A stretch of 64,000 nucleotides of DNA from Methylophilus sp. 42 (GCF_000384155.1 NZ_KB913031.1:1991092-2055091); one strand, 5' to 3'; shown: positions 21,932 to 31,148, counted from the stretch's first letter. Notes: generated by a model not told the origin, from the sequence alone. A program made the numbers and translations.

Positions 21932-22597
21932 CTACTGGCCGCTGTTCGCCAGTTTCAGTAATTCGCCACGCTGCTGGATTTCAATCACACCGCGCCCCAT
22001 GGTCAACCAGCCTTTTTGTTCCAGGCGCTTTAACTGGCGGCTGATCACCTCACGCGCCGTACCCAATTCATCGGCAATTTGCTGATGCGTGCGTTGAATC
22101 GTGTTATTACCCATATCCAGCAGCCATTTGGCCAGGCGTGCATCCAGCGTTTGAAAGGCGACCTCATCCAGCAACACGATCAGGTCGCTGATCAAGGCGC
22201 CATAATTTTGCATCACGTATTGCCTGAATACCGGTGAATCGATCATGAGTTTATGGAAAGTCGTATCCGGCACAATCACATCCTGAATTTCTTCTTCGAC
22301 AATGGTCGAAGCCGGATACTGGCTATTGCCCAGCAAACAGGTCGTGGTGATGACGCAGGTTTCACCGGCGCCGACGCGGTACAACACAATCTCGCGGCCA
22401 CTGGCTGACATTTTATAGACACGCGAGCGGCCTTTAAGCCGCAGCACATAGCCTCCACAGTGGTCGCCTTCGCGATAACCGATGGTGCCAATAGGCGCCT
22501 CCACAATGCGTGCATATTGCGTGAGCAGTTTCTTAGCCGTATCTTCCAGCGCTTCCAGTTCCGGAAACAAGCTGATCCATGAAAGTGATTGCATCAT
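21932..22597 (-). CDS. Crp/Fnr-family transcriptional regulator
   Basis: 221 residues from the ATG at 22597, preceded by GGGGA; a longer frame extends to 22672 but lacks this support. The amino part is a cyclic-nucleotide-binding-like barrel with three cysteines (C47, C81 and C87 in GETCVITTTC). The carboxyl part is a Crp winged helix with THQQIADELGTAREVISRQLKRLEQKGW. It lacks the four-cysteine cluster pattern of classical FNR, so oxygen sensing by an iron-sulfur cluster is not indicated. It faces the sulfide-detoxification operon across a ~215-base gap, so it may regulate that operon or itself. That link, and any redox role of the cysteines, is inference. Confidence 0.88.
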   Translation of the reverse strand: MMQSLSWISLFPELEALEDTAKKLLTQYARIVEAPIGTIGYREGDHCGGYVLRLKGRSRVYKMSASGREIVLYRVGAGETCVITTTCLLGNSQYPASTIVEEEIQDVIVPDTTFHKLMIDSPVFRQYVMQNYGALISDLIVLLDEVAFQTLDARLAKWLLDMGNNTIQRTHQQIADELGTAREVISRQLKRLEQKGWLTMGRGVIEIQQRGELLKLANSGQ

Positions 22598-22686
22598 CCC
22601 GATAATCCCCAGTGTTTTTATTGTGATTGTGAAGACCGTCGCAGCGGCCCTCATTTTTAATTTGTGCGACAAACTTTACCATAGAT

Positions 22687-22699
22687 TGATTTCAAATCA
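22687..22699. promoter_or_regulatory. Palindrome TGATTTCAAATCA in the regulator/sulfide operon gap
   Basis: A perfect 13-base inverted repeat, TGATTT-C-AAATCA, about 90 bases upstream of the Crp-type regulator start. It resembles an FNR/CRP-class half-site pair (TTGAT) but with non-canonical spacing. It could be the operator for the regulator itself. Confidence 0.4.
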
Positions 22700-22814
22700 T
22701 GCTCACGGTCAATCACTCAAGTGTTAAAGCGTACACAATCTGTGACAACAGGTTTATGATGGAATTTCAACGTATAAATGAAGTATAAAAATAAATGATG
22801 ATTCTAGGGGTATT

Positions 22815-23162
22815 ATGCAAACGTCGGATATTGCGGTGGATCTTTTTGACCAGTTAAGAGCATCGGCCGATCAGGCCAGCCAGTTAATGAAAGCAATGGC
22901 AAACACTGATCGGTTGTTGCTGTTATGTCAGTTATCACAAGGCGAGAAATCGGTCAGCGAGCTGGAAAACAACCTGAATTTAAGACAACCCAGCCTGTCG
23001 CAACAATTAACCGTACTGCGCGAGGCGCAACTGGTGAGCACCCGCCGTGAAGGCAAAAATGTGTTTTACAGCATAGGCAGCCCGGCGGCCCTGGCGGTGA
23101 TTCAGGTATTACATCGCGAGTTTTGCCAAAAGACAGCAACCGCGCAACTAAAAAGCGCATAG
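22815..23162 (+). CDS. ArsR-family sulfide/persulfide-sensing repressor (SqrR/BigR-like)
   Basis: 115 residues. Winged-helix ArsR protein with recognition helix QPSLSQQLTVLREAQLV and wing STRREGKNVFYSI. Cysteines C38 (LLLLCQLSQ) and C104 (REFCQK) are 66 residues apart. This is the same spacing as the persulfide-sensing pair known in SqrR (Cys41/Cys107) and BigR. No metal-binding ELCVCDL motif is present, so it is not a classic arsenic sensor. It heads an operon with a Blh-like enzyme 9 bases downstream and sulfide:quinone oxidoreductase after that, which matches the known SqrR/BigR context. A GGGG ribosome site precedes the ATG. Confidence 0.88.
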   Translation: MQTSDIAVDLFDQLRASADQASQLMKAMANTDRLLLLCQLSQGEKSVSELENNLNLRQPSLSQQLTVLREAQLVSTRREGKNVFYSIGSPAALAVIQVLHREFCQKTATAQLKSA

Positions 23163-23171
23163 GAAAGAAAG

Positions 23172-23603
23172 ATGGACATCAAAACAATTGATCAACGCTA
23201 CAGTGTGAGCGACCAGTTAACGGCAACAGACCTGGATGCACTGGCAGCCAACGGTATCAAGCTGGTTGTGAATTTTCGGCCAGATGGCGAAGGCGGCGAT
23301 GCGCAGCCCCTCAGCGCGACACTTGCCGCAAAAGCAGCCTCACTGGGCATCGCCTACGCGGATATCCCGGTGTTACCCAACCAAATCAGGCCTGAGCATG
23401 TGCAGCAATTGCAGGCCCTGCTGAATATGCACCCAGGCCCTGTACTCGGGTTTTGCAGGACAGGTAACCGGGCCAGCCAGGTGTATCAACAAGCATTACA
23501 TAACGGCCCGGCTTCTGCAGAAACGGCGGCCAAACCTGCCTGCTGCCAGTCTTCCGAACAAGCAGGCTTACTGCATAAAGTTAAAAGCTGGCTAAGCCCT
23601 TAA
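23172..23603 (+). CDS. Blh-type protein with phosphatase-like CRTGNRA loop (TIGR01244/DUF442 family)
   Basis: 143 residues. The amino ~110 residues form a dual-specificity-phosphatase-like fold with the C-x5-R loop GFCRTGNRAS near residues 95-104. The YSVSDQLTATDLDALAANGIKLVVNFRPDGE start is characteristic of the DUF442/Blh amino domain. In bigR operons this domain is fused to or paired with an ETHE1-like persulfide dioxygenase; here it stands alone and ends with a short CC-containing tail (KPACCQSS). Its role in sulfur transfer or rhodanese-like chemistry is inferred from that context. It sits between the ArsR repressor and SQR genes on the same strand. Confidence 0.85.
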   Translation: MDIKTIDQRYSVSDQLTATDLDALAANGIKLVVNFRPDGEGGDAQPLSATLAAKAASLGIAYADIPVLPNQIRPEHVQQLQALLNMHPGPVLGFCRTGNRASQVYQQALHNGPASAETAAKPACCQSSEQAGLLHKVKSWLSP

Positions 23604-23650
23604 CCTTACCAACGTCTTCATTATTAGAAAATTAGAAAAACTTTCATCTC

Positions 23651-24877
23651 ATGCAAAAAACCAATTTCGACATTGTGATTATAGGCGGCGGCTCAGCCGG
23701 TTGTGCCATTGCAGCCAGCCTGAAAAAACGCGCACCGGCACTAAGCATTGCCATCATAGAGCCTTCGGAGCAGCACTATTACCAGCCAGCCTGGACCCTG
23801 GTCGGTGCCGGTGAATTTGACGCCCAGAAAACGGTACGCCCCATGGCATCTTGCATTCCGTCCGGGGTCACCTGGCTGCAGGCCGCAGTCACCAGCTTTC
23901 AGCCGGATCAACAGCAAGTCAGCACCGACAAGCTGGGCAACATTCAATATCAGCAACTGGTAGTCGCTGCGGGCCTTAAACTCAACTGGGCAGGGATCAA
24001 AGGCTTGCCAGAAACGCTGGGCCAGCATGGCGTGACCTCTAACTACCGTTTCGACCTGGCGCCTTACACCTGGCAGTTAGTGCAACAATTGCAATCCGGC
24101 AAAGCCTTGTTTACCCAGCCACCGATGCCAATCAAATGTGCGGGCGCACCACAAAAAGCCTTGTATCTTTCCTGTGCCGAGTGGCTGGGCAAGGGACGCC
24201 TGGGCAATATCAAAGCATCGTTCTACAGCAGTACGCCTGCGCTGTTTGGCGTCAAGGAATATGTAGAACCGCTGATGCAATATATCCGCCGCTATCAGGT
24301 AGATTTGCATTTGAACAGCACATTAGTCGAAGTGGATGGCCCGAGTAAAACAGCCTGGTTTAATGTGAAAGATGCCGACGGCAATATCAACCGTGTCAGC
24401 GAGTCGTTTGACCTATTGCATGTAGTACCGCCACAAGTTGCGCCAGACTTTATCAAGCAAAGCCCGTTAGCCAATGCCGATGGCTGGGTGGAAGTCGATC
24501 AACACAGCTTGCAGCATGTGCGTTACCCGGAGATTTTCGGCGTCGGTGATTGTACCAATACACCGAATGCAAAAACGGCTGCCGCTGCGCGCAAGCAAGT
24601 GGTGATTGCGGCCGAGAACTTGTTAGCTGCCCGCGCGGGCCTCGCCCTGCCTTCACGTTATGATGGTTATGGCTCCTGCCCACTCACCGTAGAAAAAGGC
24701 AAAATCATCCTGGCCGAGTTTGGTTATGGTGGCAAAATCGTGCCGACCTTTCCCTGGGACTCGACCAAGCCTCGCCGCAGTGCCTGGTGGCTAAAAAAAT
24801 ATATATTGCCTTCTCTGTACTGGCACCTGATGCTCAAAGGCCGTGAGTGGCTGGCACGTTGCAGCGCTTGTGGTTAG
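23651..24877 (+). CDS. sqr: Sulfide:quinone oxidoreductase-like FAD enzyme
   Basis: 408 residues. Membrane-associated flavoprotein that oxidises sulfide to sulfane sulfur and passes electrons to quinone. It has the FAD motif IIGGGSAGCAIAASL near residues 10-24, the conserved QHYYQPAWTLVGAG segment typical of type II SQRs, C163 in MPIKCAGAPQK, and a FAD-binding FGVGDCTNTPNAKTAAAARKQ stretch. It ends with a hydrophobic/basic tail (WWLKKYILPSLYWHLML) that may anchor it to the membrane, plus CSAC. Co-location with an SqrR-like repressor and a Blh enzyme supports sulfide detoxification. It is convergent with the aminopeptidase, 13 bases apart. Confidence 0.88.
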   Translation: MQKTNFDIVIIGGGSAGCAIAASLKKRAPALSIAIIEPSEQHYYQPAWTLVGAGEFDAQKTVRPMASCIPSGVTWLQAAVTSFQPDQQQVSTDKLGNIQYQQLVVAAGLKLNWAGIKGLPETLGQHGVTSNYRFDLAPYTWQLVQQLQSGKALFTQPPMPIKCAGAPQKALYLSCAEWLGKGRLGNIKASFYSSTPALFGVKEYVEPLMQYIRRYQVDLHLNSTLVEVDGPSKTAWFNVKDADGNINRVSESFDLLHVVPPQVAPDFIKQSPLANADGWVEVDQHSLQHVRYPEIFGVGDCTNTPNAKTAAAARKQVVIAAENLLAARAGLALPSRYDGYGSCPLTVEKGKIILAEFGYGGKIVPTFPWDSTKPRRSAWWLKKYILPSLYWHLMLKGREWLARCSACG

Positions 24878-24890
24878 CTGGCTTGTGCGC

Positions 24891-26354
24891 TTAGCCTTTT
24901 TGGCTGGCCATAAATGTCTGCAACCATTGCAAGGTGAGCGCCACGCCAAAGCCGTTCACCTCGCTGGCCACAGCGCCCAAGCCCTCTTTGTGCGCATAAG
25001 ACGATAAATCGACGTGGCACCAGTCCACGTCACCCTCGATAAACTTACCTAAAAAGCGGGCCGCCAGGATATGGTCAGCATCGCTATCCATGGTGCACTG
25101 CTTGATATCAGCGATGTCGCTATCGAGCTCGCTGTCATAGTCCTCAGCGTAAGGGAAAGCCACGACGCGCTCCCCGCTCACCGCACCTGCTTCCACCATC
25201 TGGTTTGCCAAGGCCTGGCGATTCGCCACAATGCCACTCATGCGAGAACCCAGCGCCGTTTGCATACTGCCGGTCAGTGTAGCGTAATCTACCATCACAT
25301 CTGGTTTGTCACGACTAGCCAAGGTCAAGGTATCAGCCAGCACCATACGGCCTTCGGCATCGGTATGCACAATCTCGATGCTCATGCCATTCAGGGCGGT
25401 GATCACATCATTCTGCTTGTAAGCGTTGGGGCCAATATGGTTTTGTGCCAGAGCCAGCCAGCAATCCACATTGATAGGCAGCTGTTGCGCACTGATGGCC
25501 TGCAACACGCCCACCGCCACTGCGCTGCCATTCATATCCTGGTGCATGCCCTGCATATATTTGGCTGACTTTAAATTATGGCCGCCGGTATCAAAACAAA
25601 TACCCTTCCCAACCAGTGCCAGCGTTTTTTCAGCTTGTGGATGGCGGTAAGACAGTTTGACGATGGCGGCATCTTGGGGCTCAGAGCCTTGTGCCACCGC
25701 GACAAATGCACCTGCGCCCAGTTGGCGCAGTGCCTCGGTGTCCCACTCGGCATATTGCCAGCCTTTTTCGCTGGCCATGGTTTGCAGGCATTGACGGTAC
25801 AAGGCTGGCGTCAGCATATTGGGCGGCGTCATGGTCAGTGCGCGGCAAACGGTATTGCCAGCCACCAATGCCGTGACTTCATCAGTCCAGGCAATATCGG
25901 CGACACCAAACACGCCGATTTCACGCAGTTTCTGGCTGGCAGTTTTTTGTTTCAGCACGGGCAAGGCTTGTGCATTCACCAGGGTGACATAAGCTGCCAA
26001 TCTGGCGAGTGAGGCCGCATGTTTCTTAGAAAGTATTGCCAGGGCAATACGTGCCGGATGCTCGCTGAGTAAAGGTTTGATGGCCGTACGCAACAATGTA
26101 GTCACGCCGAATGCGGATGCTGTAGCCTCCACTTGGCACAGGCTGACCAGTGTGCCATCGGCCAACTCCAGCGTGACTGGTTTGTCTTTTAAATCGGCTG
26201 CGGTGAGGCCAGCACGCTGCAATTTAAGCGCCAGCGCATCAGCAAATGGCAATGACGAAAAAAACTTTTCTTCAAACACGACCAATACATGCTTGGCATA
26301 AGCGGATAATAAGGTTGAACTGACTTCAGAAGTTTGGGACCACTCGATGCGCAT
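24891..26354 (-). CDS. M17 leucyl aminopeptidase-family protein
   Basis: 487 residues from the ATG at 26354 (MRIEWSQTSEVSS); the frame extends further upstream to 26453 but without ribosome-site support. It is a dinuclear metallopeptidase that removes amino-terminal residues. The carboxyl catalytic domain has GKGICFDTGGHNLKS with the metal-binding lysine-equivalent and aspartate region, MHQDMNGSA, and NTDAEGR-type VHTDAEGRMVLADTL with the catalytic arginine. The amino domain is divergent. It is closer to the PepB-like or plain 'leucyl aminopeptidase family' branch than to the PepA/XerA DNA-binding form. Product specificity is not predictable. Confidence 0.88.
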   Translation of the reverse strand: MRIEWSQTSEVSSTLLSAYAKHVLVVFEEKFFSSLPFADALALKLQRAGLTAADLKDKPVTLELADGTLVSLCQVEATASAFGVTTLLRTAIKPLLSEHPARIALAILSKKHAASLARLAAYVTLVNAQALPVLKQKTASQKLREIGVFGVADIAWTDEVTALVAGNTVCRALTMTPPNMLTPALYRQCLQTMASEKGWQYAEWDTEALRQLGAGAFVAVAQGSEPQDAAIVKLSYRHPQAEKTLALVGKGICFDTGGHNLKSAKYMQGMHQDMNGSAVAVGVLQAISAQQLPINVDCWLALAQNHIGPNAYKQNDVITALNGMSIEIVHTDAEGRMVLADTLTLASRDKPDVMVDYATLTGSMQTALGSRMSGIVANRQALANQMVEAGAVSGERVVAFPYAEDYDSELDSDIADIKQCTMDSDADHILAARFLGKFIEGDVDWCHVDLSSYAHKEGLGAVASEVNGFGVALTLQWLQTFMASQKG

Positions 26355-26654
26355 ATCTTTAGAAAACACTCTTATATAAAACATTAAATAAACGTAGCAA
26401 ATACCTGTAGTTAGGCATGATTCATTCATGCAAAACTTGACCAAAAGCGCCAAAAAAGAGACACTTACAGTTGATAGCTAGGTTGCTGAGGCTCATCACC
26501 TAAATTCAGCAACGTGTTACCATAAAAGCAGTGTCCAATTTCGGAATCCCTTCTTGGTAATCAACACTTTCCTCAGCGCTAGGCATGGCCAGGTGCGGGA
26601 TACTAGGTGCTAGATTATACGCATAGCGACTAAAAACTCGGAGAATCCTCACGC
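26355..26654. other. Intergenic region upstream of aceE
   Basis: Three hundred bases between the divergent aminopeptidase and aceE genes. No reading frame or RNA gene is recognisable. A -10-like TAGATTATAC lies near 26611-26620, about 35 bases before the aceE ATG. I found no PdhR-type palindrome and no riboswitch that I can name. Confidence 0.4.
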
Positions 26655-29324
26655 ATGGCAACGCATTCGCAAGCACACCTCAATGAAACCGACGCACAAG
26701 AAACGCAAGAATGGCTAGAAGCCCTCAGTGCCGTCATTGAGAATGAAGGGCCAGAGCGCGCCCACTTCCTGCTGGAAGCAATGATTGATCAGGCCCGCCG
26801 TTCCGGCGGCCATTTGCCTTATAAGGCAACCACCTCTTACGTCAATACCATCCCCACCCACTTGCAGGGCAAACTGCAAGGTGACCCGGAGATGGAACGC
26901 CGTGTACGCGCACTGATTCGCTGGAATGCGATCATGACCGTGTTGCGTGCCAACGAAAAATCGCCAGGGATTGGTGGCCATATTGCCAGCTTCCAGTCAG
27001 CAGCAACGCTATACGATGTAGGTTTTAACCACTTTTTCCGCGCTGCCAATGAAAGTTTTGGCGGCGACTGTATTTACTTCCAGGGCCACTCCTCACCAGG
27101 CGTGTACGCGCGTGCATTCCTTGAAGGCCGTATCTCTGAAGATCAAATGGACAACTTCCGCCAGGAAACTGGTGGCAATGGCCTGTCCAGTTACCCTCAC
27201 CCTTGGTTGATGCCTGATTTCTGGCAGTTCCCAACCGTATCTATGGGCCTGGGCCCATTGGCTGGTATTTACCAGGCACGTTTCCTCAAATACCTGCATA
27301 ACCGCGGCATCGCCGATACGGCTGACCGTAAGGTATGGGTATTCTGTGGTGACGGCGAGATGGACGAACCGGAATCACAAGGCGCGATTTCACTGGCTGC
27401 ACGCGAAGGCCTTGATAACCTGATTTTCGTCATTAACTGTAACTTGCAACGCCTGGATGGCCCAGTGCGCGGCAACGGCAAAATTATCCAGGAACTCGAA
27501 TCCAACTTCCGCGGTGCGGGCTGGAACGCGATCAAGGTCATCTGGGGCTCCTACTGGGATCCACTGCTGGCCATGGACAAAGACGGTATTCTGCGTAAAC
27601 GCATGGAAGAATGCGTGGACGGCGAATACCAGAACTTCAAGCAAAAAGGTGGCGCGTACACACGTGAGCACTTCTTTGGCAAATATCCTGAATTGCGTGA
27701 AATGGTCGCGGCCATGTCAGATGCTGATATCTGGCGCCTGAACCGTGGTGGCCACGATCCACACAAAGTATTTGCAGCTTACCAGTCTGCAGTGAACCAC
27801 AAGGGTCAACCTACCGTTATCCTGGCTAAAACCGTTAAAGGCTATGGCATGGGTGAAGCTGGTGAAGGCCAGAACACCACGCACCAGCAAAAAAGCATGG
27901 ATATCGCTTCACTGAAAGCGTTCCGTGACCGCTTTGACTTGCCATTGACTGACGAGCAAGTAGAAAATCTGTCTTACTACCGTCCGACCGAAGACAGCCC
28001 GGAAATCAAATACATGATGGAACGCCGCTCTGCTTTGGGTGGCTTTGTGCCTAGCCGTCGCCGTAAAGGTAACGAGCTGACAGTGCCTGAACTATCTGCA
28101 TTTGAAAACATGCTCGGTGCGACCGGTGAGCGTGAAATCTCGACCACCATGGCATTCGTACGTATCCTGTCTACGCTGGTACGTGACAAGCAAGTGGGCA
28201 AATACGTGGTGCCTATCGTGCCAGACGAAGCGCGTACCTTCGGTATGGAAGGCATGTTCCGTCAATTGGGTATTTACTCTTCTGTCGGCCAACTGTACGA
28301 GCCACAAGATTCTGACCAGGTGATGTTCTATAAAGAATCTCAAAGTGGCCAGATTCTGGAAGAAGGCATTAACGAGGCTGGCTCTTTTGCCAGCTGGCTG
28401 GCCGCCGCGACGTCTTATAGCGTCACCGGCACGCAAATGATTCCGTTCTATATCTACTACTCCATGTTTGGTTTCCAGCGCATCGGCGACTTTGCCTGGG
28501 CCGCCGGTGACAGCCGCGCACGCGGTTTCTTGCTGGGTGCCACGGCAGGCCGTACCACGCTGAACGGTGAAGGTTTGCAACACGAAGATGGCCATAGCCA
28601 CCTGATGTCTGCGACGATTCCTAACTGCGTGTCTTACGACCCAACTTTTGCTTACGAGTTGGCCGTGATCATTCAGGAAGGCATGCGCCGCATGGTGCAA
28701 AATCAGGAAGATGTGTATTACTACATCACCCTGATGAACGAAAACTACACCCACCCTGCCATGCCGGAAGGCAGTGCCGAGGGCATCCTCAAAGGCATGT
28801 ATAGCTTCAGCAAATCCAAAGCCAAGGGCCCGAAAGTGCAGCTGATGGGTTCTGGTGTGATTTTGCGCGAAGTGATTGCCGCCGCCGAGTTGCTGGAAAA
28901 AGACTGGGGCGTGTCTGCTGACGTGTGGAGCGTAACCAGCTTTACCGAGTTGCGCCGCGATGGTATCGATGCCGAGCGTCACAACCTGCTGAACCCGGAA
29001 GCCAAGCCTAAGCTAAGCTACGTTGCTCAAGCCTTGGCAAAAGCTGAAGGTCCAGTGATTGCCTCCACTGACTACATGCGTTCGTTTGCTGACCAGATCC
29101 ACAACTATGTGCCTAACCGCTTTGTCGCCCTGGGCACCGATGGTTATGGCCGCTCAGATTCTCGCGAAGCACTACGCAGTTTCTTTGAAGTTGACCGCTA
29201 CTACGTGGTACTGGCCGCACTGAAAGCCTTGGCGGATGACGGAAAGCTGCCAGCAAGCAAAGCGACCGAAGCGATCAAAAAATATAATATCGACATTACT
29301 CGTGCCAACCCGGCCACGATCTAA
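26655..29324 (+). CDS. aceE: Pyruvate dehydrogenase E1 component (homodimeric)
   Basis: 889 residues, essentially the same length as E. coli AceE. This ThDP-dependent subunit decarboxylates pyruvate and acetylates the lipoyl group of E2. Visible features are the thiamine-diphosphate motif GDGEMDEPESQGAISLA near residues 232-248 with the downstream NCNLQ, the amino region HIASFQSAATLYDVGFNHFFR, and the C-terminal GTDGYGRSDSREALRSFFEVD block. A GGAGA ribosome site precedes the ATG. aceF follows 27 bases downstream. In obligate methylotrophs this enzyme supplies acetyl-CoA for biosynthesis. Confidence 0.97.
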   Translation: MATHSQAHLNETDAQETQEWLEALSAVIENEGPERAHFLLEAMIDQARRSGGHLPYKATTSYVNTIPTHLQGKLQGDPEMERRVRALIRWNAIMTVLRANEKSPGIGGHIASFQSAATLYDVGFNHFFRAANESFGGDCIYFQGHSSPGVYARAFLEGRISEDQMDNFRQETGGNGLSSYPHPWLMPDFWQFPTVSMGLGPLAGIYQARFLKYLHNRGIADTADRKVWVFCGDGEMDEPESQGAISLAAREGLDNLIFVINCNLQRLDGPVRGNGKIIQELESNFRGAGWNAIKVIWGSYWDPLLAMDKDGILRKRMEECVDGEYQNFKQKGGAYTREHFFGKYPELREMVAAMSDADIWRLNRGGHDPHKVFAAYQSAVNHKGQPTVILAKTVKGYGMGEAGEGQNTTHQQKSMDIASLKAFRDRFDLPLTDEQVENLSYYRPTEDSPEIKYMMERRSALGGFVPSRRRKGNELTVPELSAFENMLGATGEREISTTMAFVRILSTLVRDKQVGKYVVPIVPDEARTFGMEGMFRQLGIYSSVGQLYEPQDSDQVMFYKESQSGQILEEGINEAGSFASWLAAATSYSVTGTQMIPFYIYYSMFGFQRIGDFAWAAGDSRARGFLLGATAGRTTLNGEGLQHEDGHSHLMSATIPNCVSYDPTFAYELAVIIQEGMRRMVQNQEDVYYYITLMNENYTHPAMPEGSAEGILKGMYSFSKSKAKGPKVQLMGSGVILREVIAAAELLEKDWGVSADVWSVTSFTELRRDGIDAERHNLLNPEAKPKLSYVAQALAKAEGPVIASTDYMRSFADQIHNYVPNRFVALGTDGYGRSDSREALRSFFEVDRYYVVLAALKALADDGKLPASKATEAIKKYNIDITRANPATI

Positions 29325-29351
29325 GGTCACGACATAAGGAAAGTATAGAAT

Positions 29352-30695
29352 ATGTCTATCAAAGAAGTACTGGTGCCGGATATCGGCAACTTTGACAGCG
29401 TCGACGTGATTGAAGTCCTGGTCAGCGTGGGTGACACCGTGGCCAAAGAAGACTCGCTGATTACCGTGGAGTCTGATAAAGCCTCCATGGACATCCCTTC
29501 TTCATTGGCTGGGGTGGTCAAAGAGATTCATATCAACGTTGGCGACAAAACCAAGCAAGGCGCACTGATTCTAACGCTGGATACCACTGCCGAAGCAGCA
29601 CCTGCTGAGAAAGTCGCCCCGCAACCAACGGCCACGCCAGTCGTGGCAACGGTCAAGGTTGATGAAAAAACGGTGGCCATTCCTGAGCCAACACGCCCGG
29701 TGGCCGAAGTGCCGCAAGTAGTGCAACCGCAAGCGACCCCGAACCCGGTCGCAGCCAGCAGTGTTGCCAGCAGCGGCAAACTGGCGCATGCCAGCCCTTC
29801 TGTGCGTAAGTTTGCACGTGAGCTTGGCGTTAACTTGTCACTGGTCAAAGCCAACGGCCCGAAAAACCGCATTCTACAAGCGGATGTACAAGCCTACGTT
29901 AAAGGCGAGCTGTCCAAGCCACGTTCTGAAAACATGGGCGTGGGTGGCGGTTTGAGCACCTTGCCAATGCCAGTGATCGATTTCAGCCAGTTTGGCAGCA
30001 TCGAAAACAAACCACTGTCACGCATCAAGAAATTGTCCGGCGCCAACCTGCACCGTAACTGGGTGACCGCACCGCACGTCACACAATTTGATGAAGCCGA
30101 CATTACCGACCTGGAAGACTTCCGTAAGTCTATGTTGGCCGAAGCAGAAAAACGTGGCGTCAAACTGACCTTGCTGGCTTTCCTGATGAAAGCGGTGGTC
30201 AACGCATTGCGTACCTACCCTAACTTTAACGCGTCACTGTCACCAGAAGGTGATAGCCTGATTCTCAAGCAGTATTACAACATCGGCTTCGCCTGCGACA
30301 CGCCAGACGGCCTGGTAGTACCAGTGGTGCGTGATGTGAACCAGAAAGACGTGATGGATATCGCACGTGACCTGGCTGACCTGTCTGCTAAAGCACGCGA
30401 ACGCAAGCTGAAAGTAGAAGAAATGCAAGGCGGCTGCTTTACCATTTCCAGCCTGGGCGGTATCGGCGGCACTATGTTTACGCCTATCATCAATTGCCCT
30501 GAAGTAGCGATTTTAGGCGTCTCACGCGCGGCCATGCAGCCTGTCTACAACAAAGACACTGGCGGCTTTGACCCACGCCTGATCATGCCATTATCGCTGT
30601 CATACGATCACCGTGTGATTGACGGTGCAGACGGTGCAAGATTCACCAGCCACCTGCGAGTGATGCTGAGTGATGTGAGAAGGTTGTTACTCTAA
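29352..30695 (+). CDS. aceF: Dihydrolipoamide acetyltransferase (PDH E2) with a single lipoyl domain
   Basis: 447 residues. It has one amino-terminal lipoyl domain (lipoylated K43 in [12 protein letters not shown]), an Ala/Pro/Val-rich linker (~80-145), an E1/E3-binding domain (SPSVRKFARELGVNL...KNRILQADVQAYV, ~149-185), and the catalytic trimer-forming acyltransferase domain ending in LSLSYDHRVIDGADG with H420 and D424. Many gammaproteobacterial E2 enzymes carry up to three lipoyl domains, so this one is short. The missing lipoyl capacity may be partly met by the lipoyl domain fused to E3 (lpdA). A strong terminator follows. Confidence 0.97.
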   Translation: MSIKEVLVPDIGNFDSVDVIEVLVSVGDTVAKEDSLITVESDKASMDIPSSLAGVVKEIHINVGDKTKQGALILTLDTTAEAAPAEKVAPQPTATPVVATVKVDEKTVAIPEPTRPVAEVPQVVQPQATPNPVAASSVASSGKLAHASPSVRKFARELGVNLSLVKANGPKNRILQADVQAYVKGELSKPRSENMGVGGGLSTLPMPVIDFSQFGSIENKPLSRIKKLSGANLHRNWVTAPHVTQFDEADITDLEDFRKSMLAEAEKRGVKLTLLAFLMKAVVNALRTYPNFNASLSPEGDSLILKQYYNIGFACDTPDGLVVPVVRDVNQKDVMDIARDLADLSAKARERKLKVEEMQGGCFTISSLGGIGGTMFTPIINCPEVAILGVSRAAMQPVYNKDTGGFDPRLIMPLSLSYDHRVIDGADGARFTSHLRVMLSDVRRLLL

Positions 30696-30708
30696 GCTGC
30701 AATATCAA

Positions 30709-30738
30709 ACAAAGGGCGCTGATGGCGCCCTTTGTTTT
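30709..30738. terminator. Bidirectional terminator between aceF and the GGCT-like gene
   Basis: Stem CAAAGGGCGC / GCGCCCTTTG with a 5-base loop (30720-30724), then TTTTC on the plus strand. It ends at the stop codon of the convergent gene. Confidence 0.85.
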
Positions 30739-31148
30739 CATATCAGTTGTTCGTGCTGCATAAAGTCACCAGATTCAATCAGTCGCTTATTGTGCAGAGG
30801 CCATTGATACAGATAAATCCACACCTGTTCCAATACGCGACCATCTACGGCAAGTATCTGCGTGTTAAGCCGTTGATACTCCGCAGGCTGCCTATGTCGG
30901 GCACTACACTCCTCATAATCATCCAACACAGCCAGCGTGCTTTGCGCATCATGCAAACGGTAAACCTCCCCATAGACGCGGTCATCAGCACAGTCAGAGG
31001 CAATCACACCAGGGTAATAGCTGATCTGATACATCAGGCCTTGAAACCAGCCTCCAGTGACGAATTCAGCATGCGTAGAAAGATAAGCAGCCATTGCGTT
31101 TGCGTTACCTTGGCGCAAGGTGCCATAGACAAATAACAAATCAAGCAT
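30738..31148 (-). CDS. Gamma-glutamylcyclotransferase-family protein
   Basis: 136 residues. The amino-terminal YGTLRQG loop (residues 8-14) is the hallmark of the GGCT/AIG2-like fold. A candidate catalytic glutamate lies in VLDDYEEC (~78-85). Members range from glutathione-related gamma-glutamyl cyclotransferases to proteins of unknown substrate, so the substrate is open. It lies 5 bases downstream of the radical SAM gene on the same strand and is probably the last gene of that operon. Confidence 0.82.
   Translation of the reverse strand: MLDLLFVYGTLRQGNANAMAAYLSTHAEFVTGGWFQGLMYQISYYPGVIASDCADDRVYGEVYRLHDAQSTLAVLDDYEECSARHRQPAEYQRLNTQILAVDGRVLEQVWIYLYQWPLHNKRLIESGDFMQHEQLI

Noticed and set aside
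28092-28982. 296-codon open frame opposite aceE
   Set aside because: Shadow of aceE on the complementary strand; composition follows the sense gene.
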